Shown piece by piece: positions 21,083 through 31,537 of a stretch of DNA of 64,000 bases; position 1 is the first letter of the stretch, and every line of letters begins with the position of its first letter. This DNA is from Bombyx mori (lineage: Eukaryota > Arthropoda > Insecta > Lepidoptera > Bombycidae). A program made the position numbers and the translations under genes. A model generated the notes under the pieces. That model did no database searches and was not told where the DNA came from. It saw only the letters and a program-made list of their open reading frames with translations. Where the stretch lies: contig NC_085111.1 of NCBI RefSeq assembly GCF_030269925.1, forward strand, positions 5,138,142-5,202,141, read 5' to 3'.

Positions 21083-21339
21083 TCTATATATATAAAAATA
21101 AATTGCTGTTCGTTAGTCTCGCTAAAACTCGAGAACGGCTGGACCGATTTGGTTAATTTTGGTGTTGAATTATTTGTAGAAGTCCAGAGAAGGTTTAAAA
21201 GGTAAGATAAATATGAAAATGCTCGGAATTAAATAAAAATAACAACAAATCCTTTTGTTTGTTATAAGTTTATTTTATACAAAAGTTTAGGTCTTTTATT
21301 TATCGATTAAGGCACTACGAAGTCTGCCGGGTCAGCTAG
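21083..21339 (+). mobile_element. Non-autonomous Helitron (GGGTCAGCTAG end)
   Basis: Begins TCTATATATATAAAAATAAA, carries CTCGAGAACGGCTGGACCGA and ends TCTGCCGGGTCAGCTAG before a T. It is in the opposite orientation to the neighbouring copy at 21724-22016. A roughly 35-bp deletion is visible relative to that copy after AAAATAACAA. Confidence 0.78.
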
Positions 21340-21723
21340 TATTAAATATTTTATGACGCAATTTAACAGTATCCATTGCCTGTCGCCCACATCGGTATGT
21401 TGTAATAATAACGTCCGTCTGTCCGTCTGTCACACTCGTTAATACTTTAATGGTCTTTAACATCGAGTGAAAATGCCCATTACCCGGCAATTTGTATGAT
21501 TACCGATGGTGAAGTGGACGATAAAATTATTGGGAAATACTCGTAAAACGTAGTACCTTTACAATGGTTTTGTGATTGTTATTTATGACGTAAATACCGA
21601 CACACTCGTGGTAGAAATAACATTATAGATATATTCTTCAAATCCACCATCATCGCTAATATATATTTATATAGTATTTTTTTTAAATTGGATTTTAATA
21701 TATTTTTAAGAAATATTCTATAA

Positions 21724-22016
21724 CTAGCTGACCCGGCAGACTTCGAAGTGCCTCAATCGATAAATAAAAGACCTAAACTTTTGTATAAAATAAACTTAAA
21801 ACAAACAAAAGGAATCCGTCCGACGGGGGACACATCAAAGGAAAAACAAAATTGTTATTTTTATTGAATTCCGAGCATTTTTATATTTGTCTACTTTTTA
21901 AACCTTCTCTGGACTTCCACAAATAATTCAAGACCAAAATTAGCCAAATCGGTCCAGCCGTTCTCGAGTTTTAGCGAGTCTAACGAACAGCAATTCATTT
22001 TTATATAATATATAGA
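21724..22016 (-). mobile_element. Non-autonomous Helitron, inverted neighbour
   Basis: Minus-strand copy of the same family as 21083-21339 and 2582-2871, with intact TC start at 22015-22016 and CTAG end at 21724-21727. It includes the GGGGGACACATCAA segment (CCCCCGTCGGACGG on the minus strand) missing from 21083. Confidence 0.78.
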
Positions 22017-24177
22017 TTAATAAGATTTTAAATAAATATAGCAGAATAATAATAATGAACAGATGACTGTATCTGTTTATGATAAGGTAAATGCTATACA
22101 AAAGAAAAATATAATTTCCACGTCGCCGTCATTCCAAAAATATCAAACAACAACGGTATCAAAATCCCCTCAACCTTCAAGGGACAGCGGAAACGTCTCA
22201 TGCATAATGCAGATACGATACTGTAGGATAATCGGGTTTGATTCTGTTTGTTAGTCAAATAAGCCATTGTAAATCAGAGATACGAATATGTAGTTATGTA
22301 CGTTTGACTTAAAAGTTTCGAGATACGTTCGTGTATGGAACTTGGTGATGAGCATTTACATATTTATGATCCTCTATTGACAAAAGATCGACGTTCTAGA
22401 AGACATCGGTTGTCTTTTTTAAATCAATTCTCGTTTTGGGACCCAGTGCTGTATGAAATACTAATTTTGATAGTACGTAGTATGTTGAGTTGTGAAACTC
22501 GATCGATTAATTGTTACAGTGTCAAAAAAACAATTAGAAAAACATATATTTTTAATACCCGTTCGAGTATAAATAAACATAGTTATGTATACAATGTTAA
22601 TTATGTTTCGGTTTTTTTTTATTTTCGATTTTAAGTTAATGCTAATTAGGTCACTGAAAAGTAGCACTTTTTAAAATATAGTTGCATAGATGAGTGAACA
22701 AGCCCATGGATTTAATATTTTGTATAGAAAAATTAATAGGTATAGGTAACAGTAGGTATAGAAAGTAGGAAGGTATCGGAAATAGGAAGGTATAGGAAAT
22801 AGCAAGGTATAGGAATAGGAAATTGAATAGAATAGGAACCGGATGGTGGTACCTAAGTTTATAAGTTCACAACGCTCCCTTCCACCAGAAAAATATCGGT
22901 TGGTGATCACAGTATGTTGGTATAATAAAAAAGAAAAAGCAAAAGAGAAAGCTGCTGTCATAACTTATGCACTTGCATGAACATTGAAGTGCTTGGAATT
23001 TGAATTTCTAATTTTTATTTTTTACTTTTAATTTACATGAATTGAAATAAGAAACAAATTAAAAACGTCGATTTTGCTGTTCACAATATTAGGTTAACTT
23101 ACCACGCATTAATAATACCTGTAGTATCGTGGAAGGCGTAGCAAATAGAACCCCATACATTTTTTTGGTATCGTGTTCACGAAACGAACTAAATTTTATT
23201 CGGTAGCTTTGATTACCATCTGCCTAATTTCACTAATGCAATCGTAAAAAGTACTGTGGCCGCAATAATATCTGTTGATTCAATTAAAACAACATTTCGA
23301 CTTGCATTACGGACACGTACATGCATAAGTGTTGTTAACGTGGTTTCAGTAGGGCTGTCAAATACTGAAAAAAAGGCAAATGAGTGTTTAAAGTCTCATT
23401 TATGTTGCAGCCTACGTTGAAAGGTGGGCAAGTGGCTTTAATCTGTTATCATCATTATTCATACACATAAGCAAAAACGAATAAAGCTTTTGTTTGTTTT
23501 TCTGCATGTCAACGTCAATAATGAAACTTCTGATTCTTAATGTCGGCTTTTCATACATATCTTTTCAGTTATATCTTTTGTATTATGTTTTCTGTAAAAT
23601 TAATAAAAATATCACTACACGTGAATGATATTAACGGAACATTATATATTGACAGTAAAAATTCAAGATTAAATCTCTATTGTGTGTACTGAATTTAATA
23701 ACGTTAGTACACATTTTAGTGGTATTAGCTGAGCCACCTCCTTTTGCCTTTTTTCTTTTATTTTATTTATCTAAATGTATTAATCTAAATCTGTGTAAAA
23801 GACAATAAAATATTTTATTATTATATTTTTTTTATTATGAAATATTTGTTTGTGAAATCATATATTTCATTTCAATGATTAATAAACATGACCAAGAGAA
23901 GTAAAGTATAGTACAGGATGATACATTATGATTATGAAATTATTTTTTATTAGCTAAGATGAGCAAAGATATTCATGGTCTTTTTGATTTTATGCAATTG
24001 AAAAATATAAGTTCTCTTTTCTTCTATTCTTTAATTTTTCTGTTCTATTCTTCTATTCTAAAACTTTTCTATTCCTTTTTTTTTTCTTGCTTCAATATGT
24101 AAACGTACCTTAATGAAGCGGCTGCCGGAGCCCATATCAATTTTAAAACTACAACTTTAAATAAAGTGAACAGCGTA
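22017..24177. other. Gene-free, repeat-poor stretch
   Basis: About 2.2 kb with no supported gene. At 22737-22840 there is a low-complexity array of GGTATAGGAAATAG-like units. The 99-codon ORF at 22335-22634 has no motif and an AT-driven composition. Confidence 0.5.
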
Positions 24178-24426
24178 TTTTTTTTTTTAAAAAGCCACGT
24201 TAACTGTTCCCGTGGTAAGTTCGTAAAGAACTTGTGTTACAGGTACCAGATAACGGAAATAAATGTAATATTTTTATTATACAGATACATATATTTAATA
24301 TACATCCATAACCCTAGAAAAGACATTTTTATATTTATCATACAAATGTCCTCCCTAGGCGGGATTCGAACCCGCGACCCCCTTGTGTAGTGACCATGTC
24401 ACTTACCACTACACCAGACGGCCGTC
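24178..24426 (-). mobile_element. tRNA-derived SINE (not Bm1)
   Basis: On the minus strand the head reads GGCCGTCTGGTGTAGTGGTA with an A-box-like element, then GGGTTCGAATCCCGC as a B-box at about 24360-24375. The body follows, with ACCTGTAACACAAGTTC, and ends in an A-run (T-run at 24178-24188). The would-be acceptor stem does not pair and no normal anticodon arm forms, so it is not a working tRNA gene. Structure and size (249 bp) fit a tRNA-derived SINE. The family name is unknown. Confidence 0.65.
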
Positions 24427-24725
24427 AACAATTGATAACAATATATTGACTGCGCAGAAATGAGGTCGCAAAACAGAACATATACAATGTTTGCAAATTT
24501 CGTGTCTGGCTGGTCGAACGTCTGATGCACAAATTAGATTTAAATACCTACTGGTTAAATATAGTGGTTTGTTTTTCCACTAATTTTATTTATGTACGTT
24601 GCGGAAATTGAACGTAGTCAGCTTTTGTATAACTGTAAGACAACATACTGCATGTCCGAATCTATAGAAGTCTTCTTTAGTTTCCCGATCACACTCAATT
24701 AAGAGTACATTTTAACTATCTATAC

Positions 24726-24860
24726 TTTGAGACCTTAGAACTTATATCTCAACGTGGGTGGCGCATTTACGTTGTAGATGTCTATGGGCTCTAGTAACCA
24801 CTTAATACCAGGTGGGCTGTGAGTTCGTCCACCCATCTAAACAATAAAAATAAATAAAAA
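24726..24860 (+). mobile_element. Bm1-type SINE, short 3' fragment
   Basis: Starts at GAGACCTTAGAACTTATATC and continues to AACAATAAAAATAAATAAAA. Only the last third of Bm1 is present. Confidence 0.85.
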
Positions 24861-27069
24861 AAGCTATGAATAATTTTCCAATATATCTTACATGACATAG
24901 ACTGTCCTCCATATTTTTTTTAAATTATCACCTACTTTATTAATTATAAGAGAAGTTTTAATCACGCTAATTTAATTTTCGTTATAGGGATAAGAGGTTG
25001 AACCAGAACAGCCATTAGGTCGTCTACACATTTTAGCAAAAAAAATATTTCTGTGCGCTTAAAAACGTGTATAGCAGCCCTGACCGCAACTGTATGGAAT
25101 ATTAATAAGTTTACTTTGCCCCCGGATGCGTAATGGCCTGGGAACTTTGTAAAACTATGCATGTTTCTTCATGAATAATGCTAGGGTCATATATGACTTG
25201 ACATACGATTTAGAAAGATGACATGACGATCGTAATCATTCTGTTCACGTATTAAGGAGAATTTCTTAGTAATAGCGTGATTCGTTAATTGAGTCAATGT
25301 CATAAATATTATACGAAGTTTCTATAAAATATTATCAGGATTTACAGAAGTTAACTATGTCAAAAATAATGATTATGATCTTGTCATTTTACTCTCTGTT
25401 TTTCTGTACATACTCTTGTAAATTTTCAGTGCTGATTCTAATATCAATAATCAAAGGTTGCTTAAAAATTAGTGACCTAATTAATTTATTTGTAATTCGT
25501 AAATGGATCAGTAGACATGGTTTTATCGTAATCCCCATAACCAAACTCACGGATTTCACTAGAAACACTGTAAGTAGTTAACGTTCAAAGTTTGCGTCGC
25601 AACGTAGATTAAGCTAATCCGGCAGAATCAATTACGGAGCCCTTTCGCGTGGCTTCCCTTAGCAATAAAACTGGACACAAACTACTAACTACCTTCATCC
25701 ATGCTTAATTCGAGTCTAAAGAAAACGAGTAATTTATACCTAACGCGCCTTACCCCAATTGCCTAATGACGGAAACTAAAGGTCAGAGGAATCAGAAACG
25801 AATGAATGAAGACAGACAGCCTATAATCGAGTGATGGTGGAATTGGTCGATTTAATTTGAGTGCCATATTAGCGCGGTGTCCCCTCACGGTCCGGTGAAC
25901 AACGGGTCCGGTTAATTATGTGATAGCAGTCCGTTTTAGCAACACCCTCTGGTCAAGTGCTTTCCGTGTGCTCAACACAGATGAGCCAAAGCATAAATTT
26001 AATCCTAAATGATATTACTGCTCATAAAAGGTTGGATTGATGCATTTGTCTCGGAAATAGTTTTGTGAACATATTATTATTATATGTATAAGAGTCGAAT
26101 TCCATTTTCTTAACGGTCGCCTCGATGTTCTGTATAGGGAAAGAACACGCTGAATTATCCGGGCAGTACGTTCATTTTGATTAAACCAGTATTTTCAGTA
26201 TTTTTCAAATCTCTTAATTCAATGGTTATTGTAAATTTATCTTTCGGTTTAAGACAAACTATTTACATAATAATATGTAACAGTTGGTATTGTTAGATTT
26301 TAGTTTGAAGAGTTATTCGGTGTTCAGTTAATGTAAAGTTTGTCTGGTTAGTTTAATATGTAGAACTCCACAGCAAAATTTTGTATGAAATATTTGAATG
26401 CGGTTGTGCCGGAAGCGAAGTTCGCTTTGTATGAAATACTGTACAAATTTTTGAAATTTTTGATTTATTTTGCTGCGGTTCCTTACGTTGTTTTAGGTGC
26501 TAGTCAAATTACCTGAAAAGTTCTAAAATTTTACGACTGATTTCTCAAATATACCTTGCTCATTAAACAGGAAATAATTTTCGCATCTCGACCTTGTTCT
26601 GTGTTTTAGAAAACAAATTCATACAAAGTTTTGGTCGATTTAGAGTTGTATAAGTGTGTTTTGAGGATCAATATCAAAAGTCGATTTTTCAAAATGAAGA
26701 TTTCGAAATAATAGATTACAAATATATAGGCGACCATCTTGAATTCAGAGTTGTCGTGGAAGTGCATGAATATTGTGAACAAATATTAGTATTAGGTCGA
26801 CAGTTTCTTGGAATTTCACTGTACTGTTTTAACTCACATAAAACAATATTTTTCATGTTCTACGATCTCCCATGTTATATTCAATAAACTTGAAAAAAAA
26901 ACTTTATCGCACCCCAAAAAACTAAGCGATTACAGCGAATCTGAAAATGGAACTATCGTAATCACGAAAGATAATACCGAAAATCCCAGAATCCTCACAT
27001 ATCTACCTCCCAGCCAACAAAGATACGTCGAGTTTGGATTTAGGTCTCTTTTTTCTTCCAGTGAAGAGT
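24861..27069. other. Gene-free, repeat-poor stretch
   Basis: No repeats matched elsewhere in the window. Two overlapping plus-strand ORFs at 26654-27083 were examined and show no recognisable domain. Confidence 0.4.
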
Positions 27070-27333
27070 TCAGGTTATACTAGATGCTTCAGGCATGATG
27101 GGGTCGCGAGAATGACATTTGCTTAAGCTGCCCGCCCTCGAGATTAGTTCAATGATTATTCGTTGGGACGAGCTGGAAAGAATAGAATTGGAGCAACGCT
27201 TCTCAAATTTAATTTTCGATTGTATGAGAGATAATATGTGATGTTTATGTTCTAGGTTATTAGATGATGTGACAAACAAGTTGCAACTCAATGTCACAAT
27301 TAATGAAAATAAAAATTTTTTAATTGTCAGCAT
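27070..27333 (-). CDS. Possible small secreted protein, unverified
   Basis: An 87-codon ORF with a true ATG at 27331-27333. The N-terminus, MLTIKKFLFSLIVTLSCNLF, has two lysines followed by a hydrophobic stretch, and VTSS follows, which looks like a signal peptide. The remainder is polar with two cysteines (KRCSNS, KCHSRD). No family was recognised. AT-rich DNA often yields chance hydrophobic ORFs, and no promoter or poly(A) signal was identified, so support is weak. Confidence 0.2.
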   Translation of the reverse strand: MLTIKKFLFSLIVTLSCNLFVTSSNNLEHKHHILSLIQSKIKFEKRCSNSILSSSSQRIIIELISRAGSLSKCHSRDPIMPEASSIT

Positions 27334-27394
27334 ATGCTGTGAATTGAATTAAAAATATGAATGGGCTAGGTTTTAATGTTAAGAGGAGTAAACG

Positions 27395-27721
27395 CTGGAG
27401 TAGTGCATCGCCTGGGCGGAGCAGGGTTCCACTTTCGTCGCGGTCATAGAAGGACCTGTTGTTGACAACCGCGTACTCTGTAGTGACGCGTCTAGGAAGC
27501 AGATGCTCAACTTCTGCGTATTCAACATCACGCAAAAGGAGGTGACGGAACAAGAGAGGGTAGTGCTCTTCTCTCTCCGTACCGATCCGAGTAGGAGACA
27601 GTATGAGCGTTCGTCCTGGCCCTGGAAAGTGGCGGTTTCTGCCCCGGTGAAGGCCACGGGGTATCCTGAGGTGGTCGAGGCCGTGCGGCGCGCTACTAGC
27701 ACTGTAGCACCTGAGGAGTAA
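27395..27721 (+). pseudogene. Unassigned GC-rich coding fragment (possible LINE ORF end)
   Basis: A frame open from about 27395 to the TAA at 27719-27721. It reads CIAWAEQGSTFVAVIEGPVV at its start and ends EAVRRATSTVAPEE. Base composition is far more GC-rich than the flanks and resembles the coding parts of the LINEs in this window. The tandem-repeated sequence downstream (27728-27978) looks like a repeat-bearing 3' UTR. No reverse-transcriptase motif is present, so if it is a LINE fragment only the last 108 codons or so remain. The protein was not recognised. Confidence 0.35.
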
Positions 27722-27727
27722 CTTCAA

Positions 27728-27978
27728 CGTTAAAAAAGCGACCGGTTGGTGGTGTATCATGTCCCGACCCAGCAGGCTGGTTCCGACCTACTAGGACATT
27801 CTGACGTCGGGAGAGGCGCTTAGGTGAGTGTACAGTACCCCGGTGAAGGTCAACGTCATCGTTAAAAAAGCGACCGGTCGGTAGTGTATCGTATCCTGAC
27901 CCGGCAGGCTGTTTCTAACCTAGTAGGGCATTCTGACGTCGGGAGAGATCGTGCGCTTGGGCGAGAGTACAGGAAAGT
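27728..27978 (+). repeat. 132-bp tandem repeat, two copies
   Basis: The unit starts CGTTAAAAAAGCGACCGGT at 27728 and again at 27860, with matching CATTCTGACGTCGGGAGAG segments later in each copy. The second copy is a little shorter and ends near 27978. It lies directly after the stop codon of the GC-rich ORF. Confidence 0.7.
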
Positions 27979-28605
27979 CATTTAGACAATAGAGCCTAAA
28001 ATACTATCCAAAAAATACAATACAAAAAAAAGACCTGAATGTTCAAACAAATTGTATAGCACAGGTATTCTCGATTTAGGCTTTGATTAATTCAGGATAT
28101 TAATTGGCATGGAGTCTCCATATTTTTCCTGTTCGTAAGGAAAAGGTTCAAGTCGATCCTCAGTTAAATTGTATAGGCGGCGTATACGACCAAATTGTAA
28201 TGATCGCGTATCGGATCCAACCGAGATACTCGTACAAGAAGTTGTTTGAGTCGAAGTTACACCGGAAAATGTTTGTGGATTGTGTGACTGAGCTTAATTT
28301 CCGGGGAAAGCGGAATCTCCCCGGATTACTAACAGAGTTTATCCCAATCCCGAACAATAGAAAACGAATGTTGACGTCGGACAAAACCGAATATCTCAGA
28401 AGTGACTTTGAATGTAGCGTTGTGTTTCGATTAGAATTGTAATCGAACAAGTTTTTAGGTCAGTTGGAAAAGTTTGAAAGTTAATTTTGTACCTCGATCG
28501 AAATCAATCTAAAGATATGGATTCAGTACTGTAATAATATCATCATACTGTGTGTGAAGCGAGAATGGGCATCAGCATTTTATAACAACTTTCTACGATC
28601 ACCCA
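27979..28605. other. Gene-free stretch
   Basis: A 112-codon ORF at 28104-28442 lacks an ATG start and any known motif. Nothing else seen. Confidence 0.35.
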
Positions 28606-28830
28606 TCGCGTGGATGGACCTATCGTAAGTCCGCACGGATTGTTACTACCAATCTACTTACTTTTGCCACAGGTCAATCATGCTTCATCCTATTTAAAAG
28701 GTGGGGCCTAGCCTTCCTATTTAAAAGGTCCGTTATGGGTGGCGGTATTCGTATAGTGCGATGTCCATAGGCATCGGTAACAAAGAGGGCTCAGAACTCG
28801 TACATCCACCTGGCGATATAAAAATTTACA
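28606..28830 (+). mobile_element. Bm1-type SINE, very diverged
   Basis: Keeps GTAAGTCCGCACGGATTGTT, GATGTCCATAGGCATCGGTA and CTCGTACATCCACCTGGCGA in Bm1 order. An internal duplication of CCTATTTAAAAGGT is present. Confidence 0.5.
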
Positions 28831-29813
28831 GTTGTAAATGCCGAAACCAGATCTTATCTATGAATGCTTCATGGTAGGAATAGACAAAACGATACTTTGT
28901 TATACCGTCTTTTGTGATTGATTTAAATTGAGGACCGAAATAACTTTTAAACGTTCGATAATGTATGGCCCATAGACAAAAAAAAACATTTGCATTAAAA
29001 ACAAGTAGCCGGACCCGATGATGTTTGAATCATTCCGAGGGTGAATTACATTTAAAAAAAAATCCGAAGCACATGAAACTTGAATTTATCAATACCGTTA
29101 AACATTGGCTTGTTTAATTATTTTAATCGTGTTAAACTTTAACTTTCTGTTTTTAATTAACAAATGTTAACGATAATGCTAATCGCTGATAGACTCCCAC
29201 GTTATCTAATAGAGCACCAAATAACTACACGAAATAAATTATCCGTTTCCAATAAAAGAACACGTTTGCCACGCTCGGTAGCGTATTTAAACGTGGGTGA
29301 GACTAAAAGAAAATACTTTGATCTGTATTTTCTAAGGGCGAAAGACTATAATCGTCAGCTACGTTTTAGGGTATAGGCACGCGACCATCTCTAGCGATGT
29401 ACGTTTGTCGATTTTTCAAAGCCTCTATGCCTAATCGAGCGAAGGTAAACAGTATTTTTCGGTATGTGCGGAAAATATCGATAACTCGTATTGTACTCGA
29501 GAGTGTTCCCACGGATATATTTTTGAGCCAACCAGCTATTAATCATGTATTGAGTGGCACAATGTAACTAATGGAGTGTTTTGTCGCGAGAAGAACTAAA
29601 GGATGCTACCGTGTTGAGTTAGAACAATGGAATGGAGGCCTTTTGTTCGAAACGTTATTCATTCGTCAATGCCATTTGCTAATCTAGTTGAGTGGGGCAG
29701 ATTAGATAATTGCCTAATAATAAGAGTTTGGAATTTCGGGTTTGTAATAATGTAAATATCTAAACATGTTCACCTGTCTACATATCTAAATATGTTTAAA
29801 TATGTTCACGTTT
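28831..29813. other. Gene-free stretch
   Basis: No supported gene or matched repeat. AT-rich. Confidence 0.4.
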
Positions 29814-30040
29814 TACTGGTGGTAGGACCTCTTGTGAGTCCGCACGGATAAGTACCACCACCCTGCCTATTTCTGCCGTGAAGCAGTAATGCGTTTCGGC
29901 TTGAAAGGTGGGGTAGCCGTTGTAACTATACTGAGACCTTAGAACTTATATCTCAAGGTGGTTGGCACATTAACGTTGTAGATGTCTATGGGCTCCAGTA
30001 ACCACTTAACACCAGCTGGGCTGTGAGCTCATCCACCCAA
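29814..30040 (+). mobile_element. Bm1-type SINE, 5'-truncated
   Basis: Begins ACTGGTGGTAGGACCTCTTG and ends CATCCACCCAACTTACCTTA. Close to consensus but lacks the AAGCAATAAA tail. Confidence 0.87.
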
Positions 30041-30739
30041 CTTACCTTAAAAATAACCGTTAATTCTGAGTGGATAAATGTTTTTGCCAATAGTTTTATT
30101 GTTTTTATAATTTCGGTTCTTCTACATATATTTTATTGTTTTTGTAACCAGATGAAAATATGACCTTCTTATGGATAAGTAGCTACCGGTGCTCACGGAA
30201 GACAGCAATGGCAGGGCCACATCAAGTCGCGGTTTACTACTTCTGCTTTAGCTCTTACTAGTTGTCAAAGTTTCAAAGGTTTCAATTAAGAAATTAAAAA
30301 AATATATATATTCCATGTGAAATATTACATACACTAGCTTATTTCGATAACTGCAAAATGAACATAAGCAAAATGGTAATAATATAAGAAGAATCTATAA
30401 TCATAAAATACAATGTTCCGAATACAGAATGTATTTTGTTGGGATGATTAAAAAAGTAAGAGAGCCATCAATCAGGCGACAAGTCGCCTGCGATACGCAG
30501 CGTTTCTTATTTGAATAACGCTCTACGAACAGAAAATATTAGGAGACGATATGTATTATAAAGTTTTATTTGAGAATTAAGGGAATTTACAAAAAAAGTG
30601 TAGACATATTAAAAGAAATATATAAAAACTGTTTATAAATTCATATTATATTCATTTTACAGAAATTGTTCTCAATTTAGAATTTGAGAGCAATTACAAA
30701 ATTGAATAAGCAGATGCTATTTATCAACCACAAACTATA
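30041..30739. other. Gene-free stretch flanking the LINE insertion
   Basis: AT-rich, no gene seen. A weak, diverged match to the CR1-like LINE 3' end occurs near 30180-30230. Confidence 0.4.
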
Positions 30740-30757
30740 AGTATTTGTCTCCTACCA

Positions 30758-31534
30758 GTGAATTCTGTGCACCGTATGCACACCGGTCGCGGTAGGGAGC
30801 CATATAATATGGTTCTAGTCGCTCTCCAGCCTACCCCCGAGGGTAAGAAAATCTTTAACACACAGACCGTCTGTAGGCTCTCTGGTATCGCTGTCGAAGC
30901 CCCCCATAAAAAAGGCACTCCTAGCCAGTGCCATAACTGTCAATTGTATGGGCACTCTTCCCGTAACTGTCACGCGCGCCCCCGATGCGTCAAATGTTTA
31001 GGCGATCACGCCACGGCCCTATGCACTCGCGATCAAAAAACCGCGACGGAACCGCCTAGCTGCGTCCTGTGTCGAACACAGGGTCACCCCGCAAATTACC
31101 GCGGATGCCCCCGAGCCCCGAAAATAAATCGTCGCGTCGCCCGCCAAAACCGCCTCCGAGCTTCCGGCCCAGACATCAAAGCCTCGGCACCCTCTGTGTC
31201 GCAGGCTAAGCCAGCGTTCGTTTCGGCGCCGGTGCCCAGTGTCTCGGCCTGGGCGAAACCGCTGCCGTACATGAACACGGCTACAACTCCCTCCTCCGCG
31301 ATTCGTCCCGCCCCCGCGACTCGTCCCTCTCCCGCGACTTGCCCTCCGACCGCGTCCGACAATCTCGCTTTAGCGATCGACTTCTTTCAGTCGATCAACT
31401 TTGAGCGCGTTAACGCTTTGGGCGACGCCATTCGCGCTGCCTCCACTGCACAACACTTTATCGCCGTTGTGCAGGAATACGCCGACGTATACGCGTCATT
31501 AAATACGTACGTCCTCCCCTCACTCCGCCGGTAA
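30758..31534 (+). CDS. LINE ORF1 (gag-like, CCHC zinc knuckles), 5'-truncated
   Basis: The open frame has 258 codons. Its first codon (GTG) is not a start, because the frame simply begins where the insertion was truncated. Three zinc knuckles are visible: CHNCQLYGHSSRNC at residues 58-71, CVKCLGDHATALC at 77-89 and CVLCRTQGHPANYRGC at 102-117. The triple CCHC cluster, the last followed by PRAP, is characteristic of jockey-clade ORF1 proteins. These bind nucleic acid and form the ribonucleoprotein that carries ORF2. A proline/alanine-rich linker follows at roughly 155-198, then a short helical C-terminus. The N-terminal half of the usual ORF1 is missing. The stop TAA (31532-31534) lies one codon before the ORF2 ATG and in the same frame. 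Confidence 0.9.
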   Translation: MNSVHRMHTGRGREPYNMVLVALQPTPEGKKIFNTQTVCRLSGIAVEAPHKKGTPSQCHNCQLYGHSSRNCHARPRCVKCLGDHATALCTRDQKTATEPPSCVLCRTQGHPANYRGCPRAPKINRRVARQNRLRASGPDIKASAPSVSQAKPAFVSAPVPSVSAWAKPLPYMNTATTPSSAIRPAPATRPSPATCPPTASDNLALAIDFFQSINFERVNALGDAIRAASTAQHFIAVVQEYADVYASLNTYVLPSLRR

Positions 31535-31537
31535 TCA

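Noticed and set aside
22335..22634. 99-codon plus-strand ORF with ATG
   Set aside because: The second half is AT-driven (isoleucine, asparagine, tyrosine, phenylalanine) and no domain was seen.
24352..24426. tRNA gene on the minus strand
   Set aside because: Strong B-box, but the ends do not pair as an acceptor stem and the anticodon arm has no normal 7-base loop. Called a SINE head instead.
26654..27083. Two overlapping plus-strand ORFs
   Set aside because: They lie in different frames and lack recognisable domains. Could be chance; not supported as genes.
27320..27760. 146-codon minus-strand ORF
   Set aside because: Antisense to the GC-rich plus-strand frame. Arginine/leucine-rich low-complexity content without any motif.
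28104..28442. 112-codon plus-strand ORF
   Set aside because: No ATG start, no motif, no splice or promoter context seen.
31096..31362. 88-codon minus-strand ORF
   Set aside because: It overlaps LINE ORF1 antisense. The glycine/alanine-rich composition is a by-product of the proline/alanine-coding plus strand.
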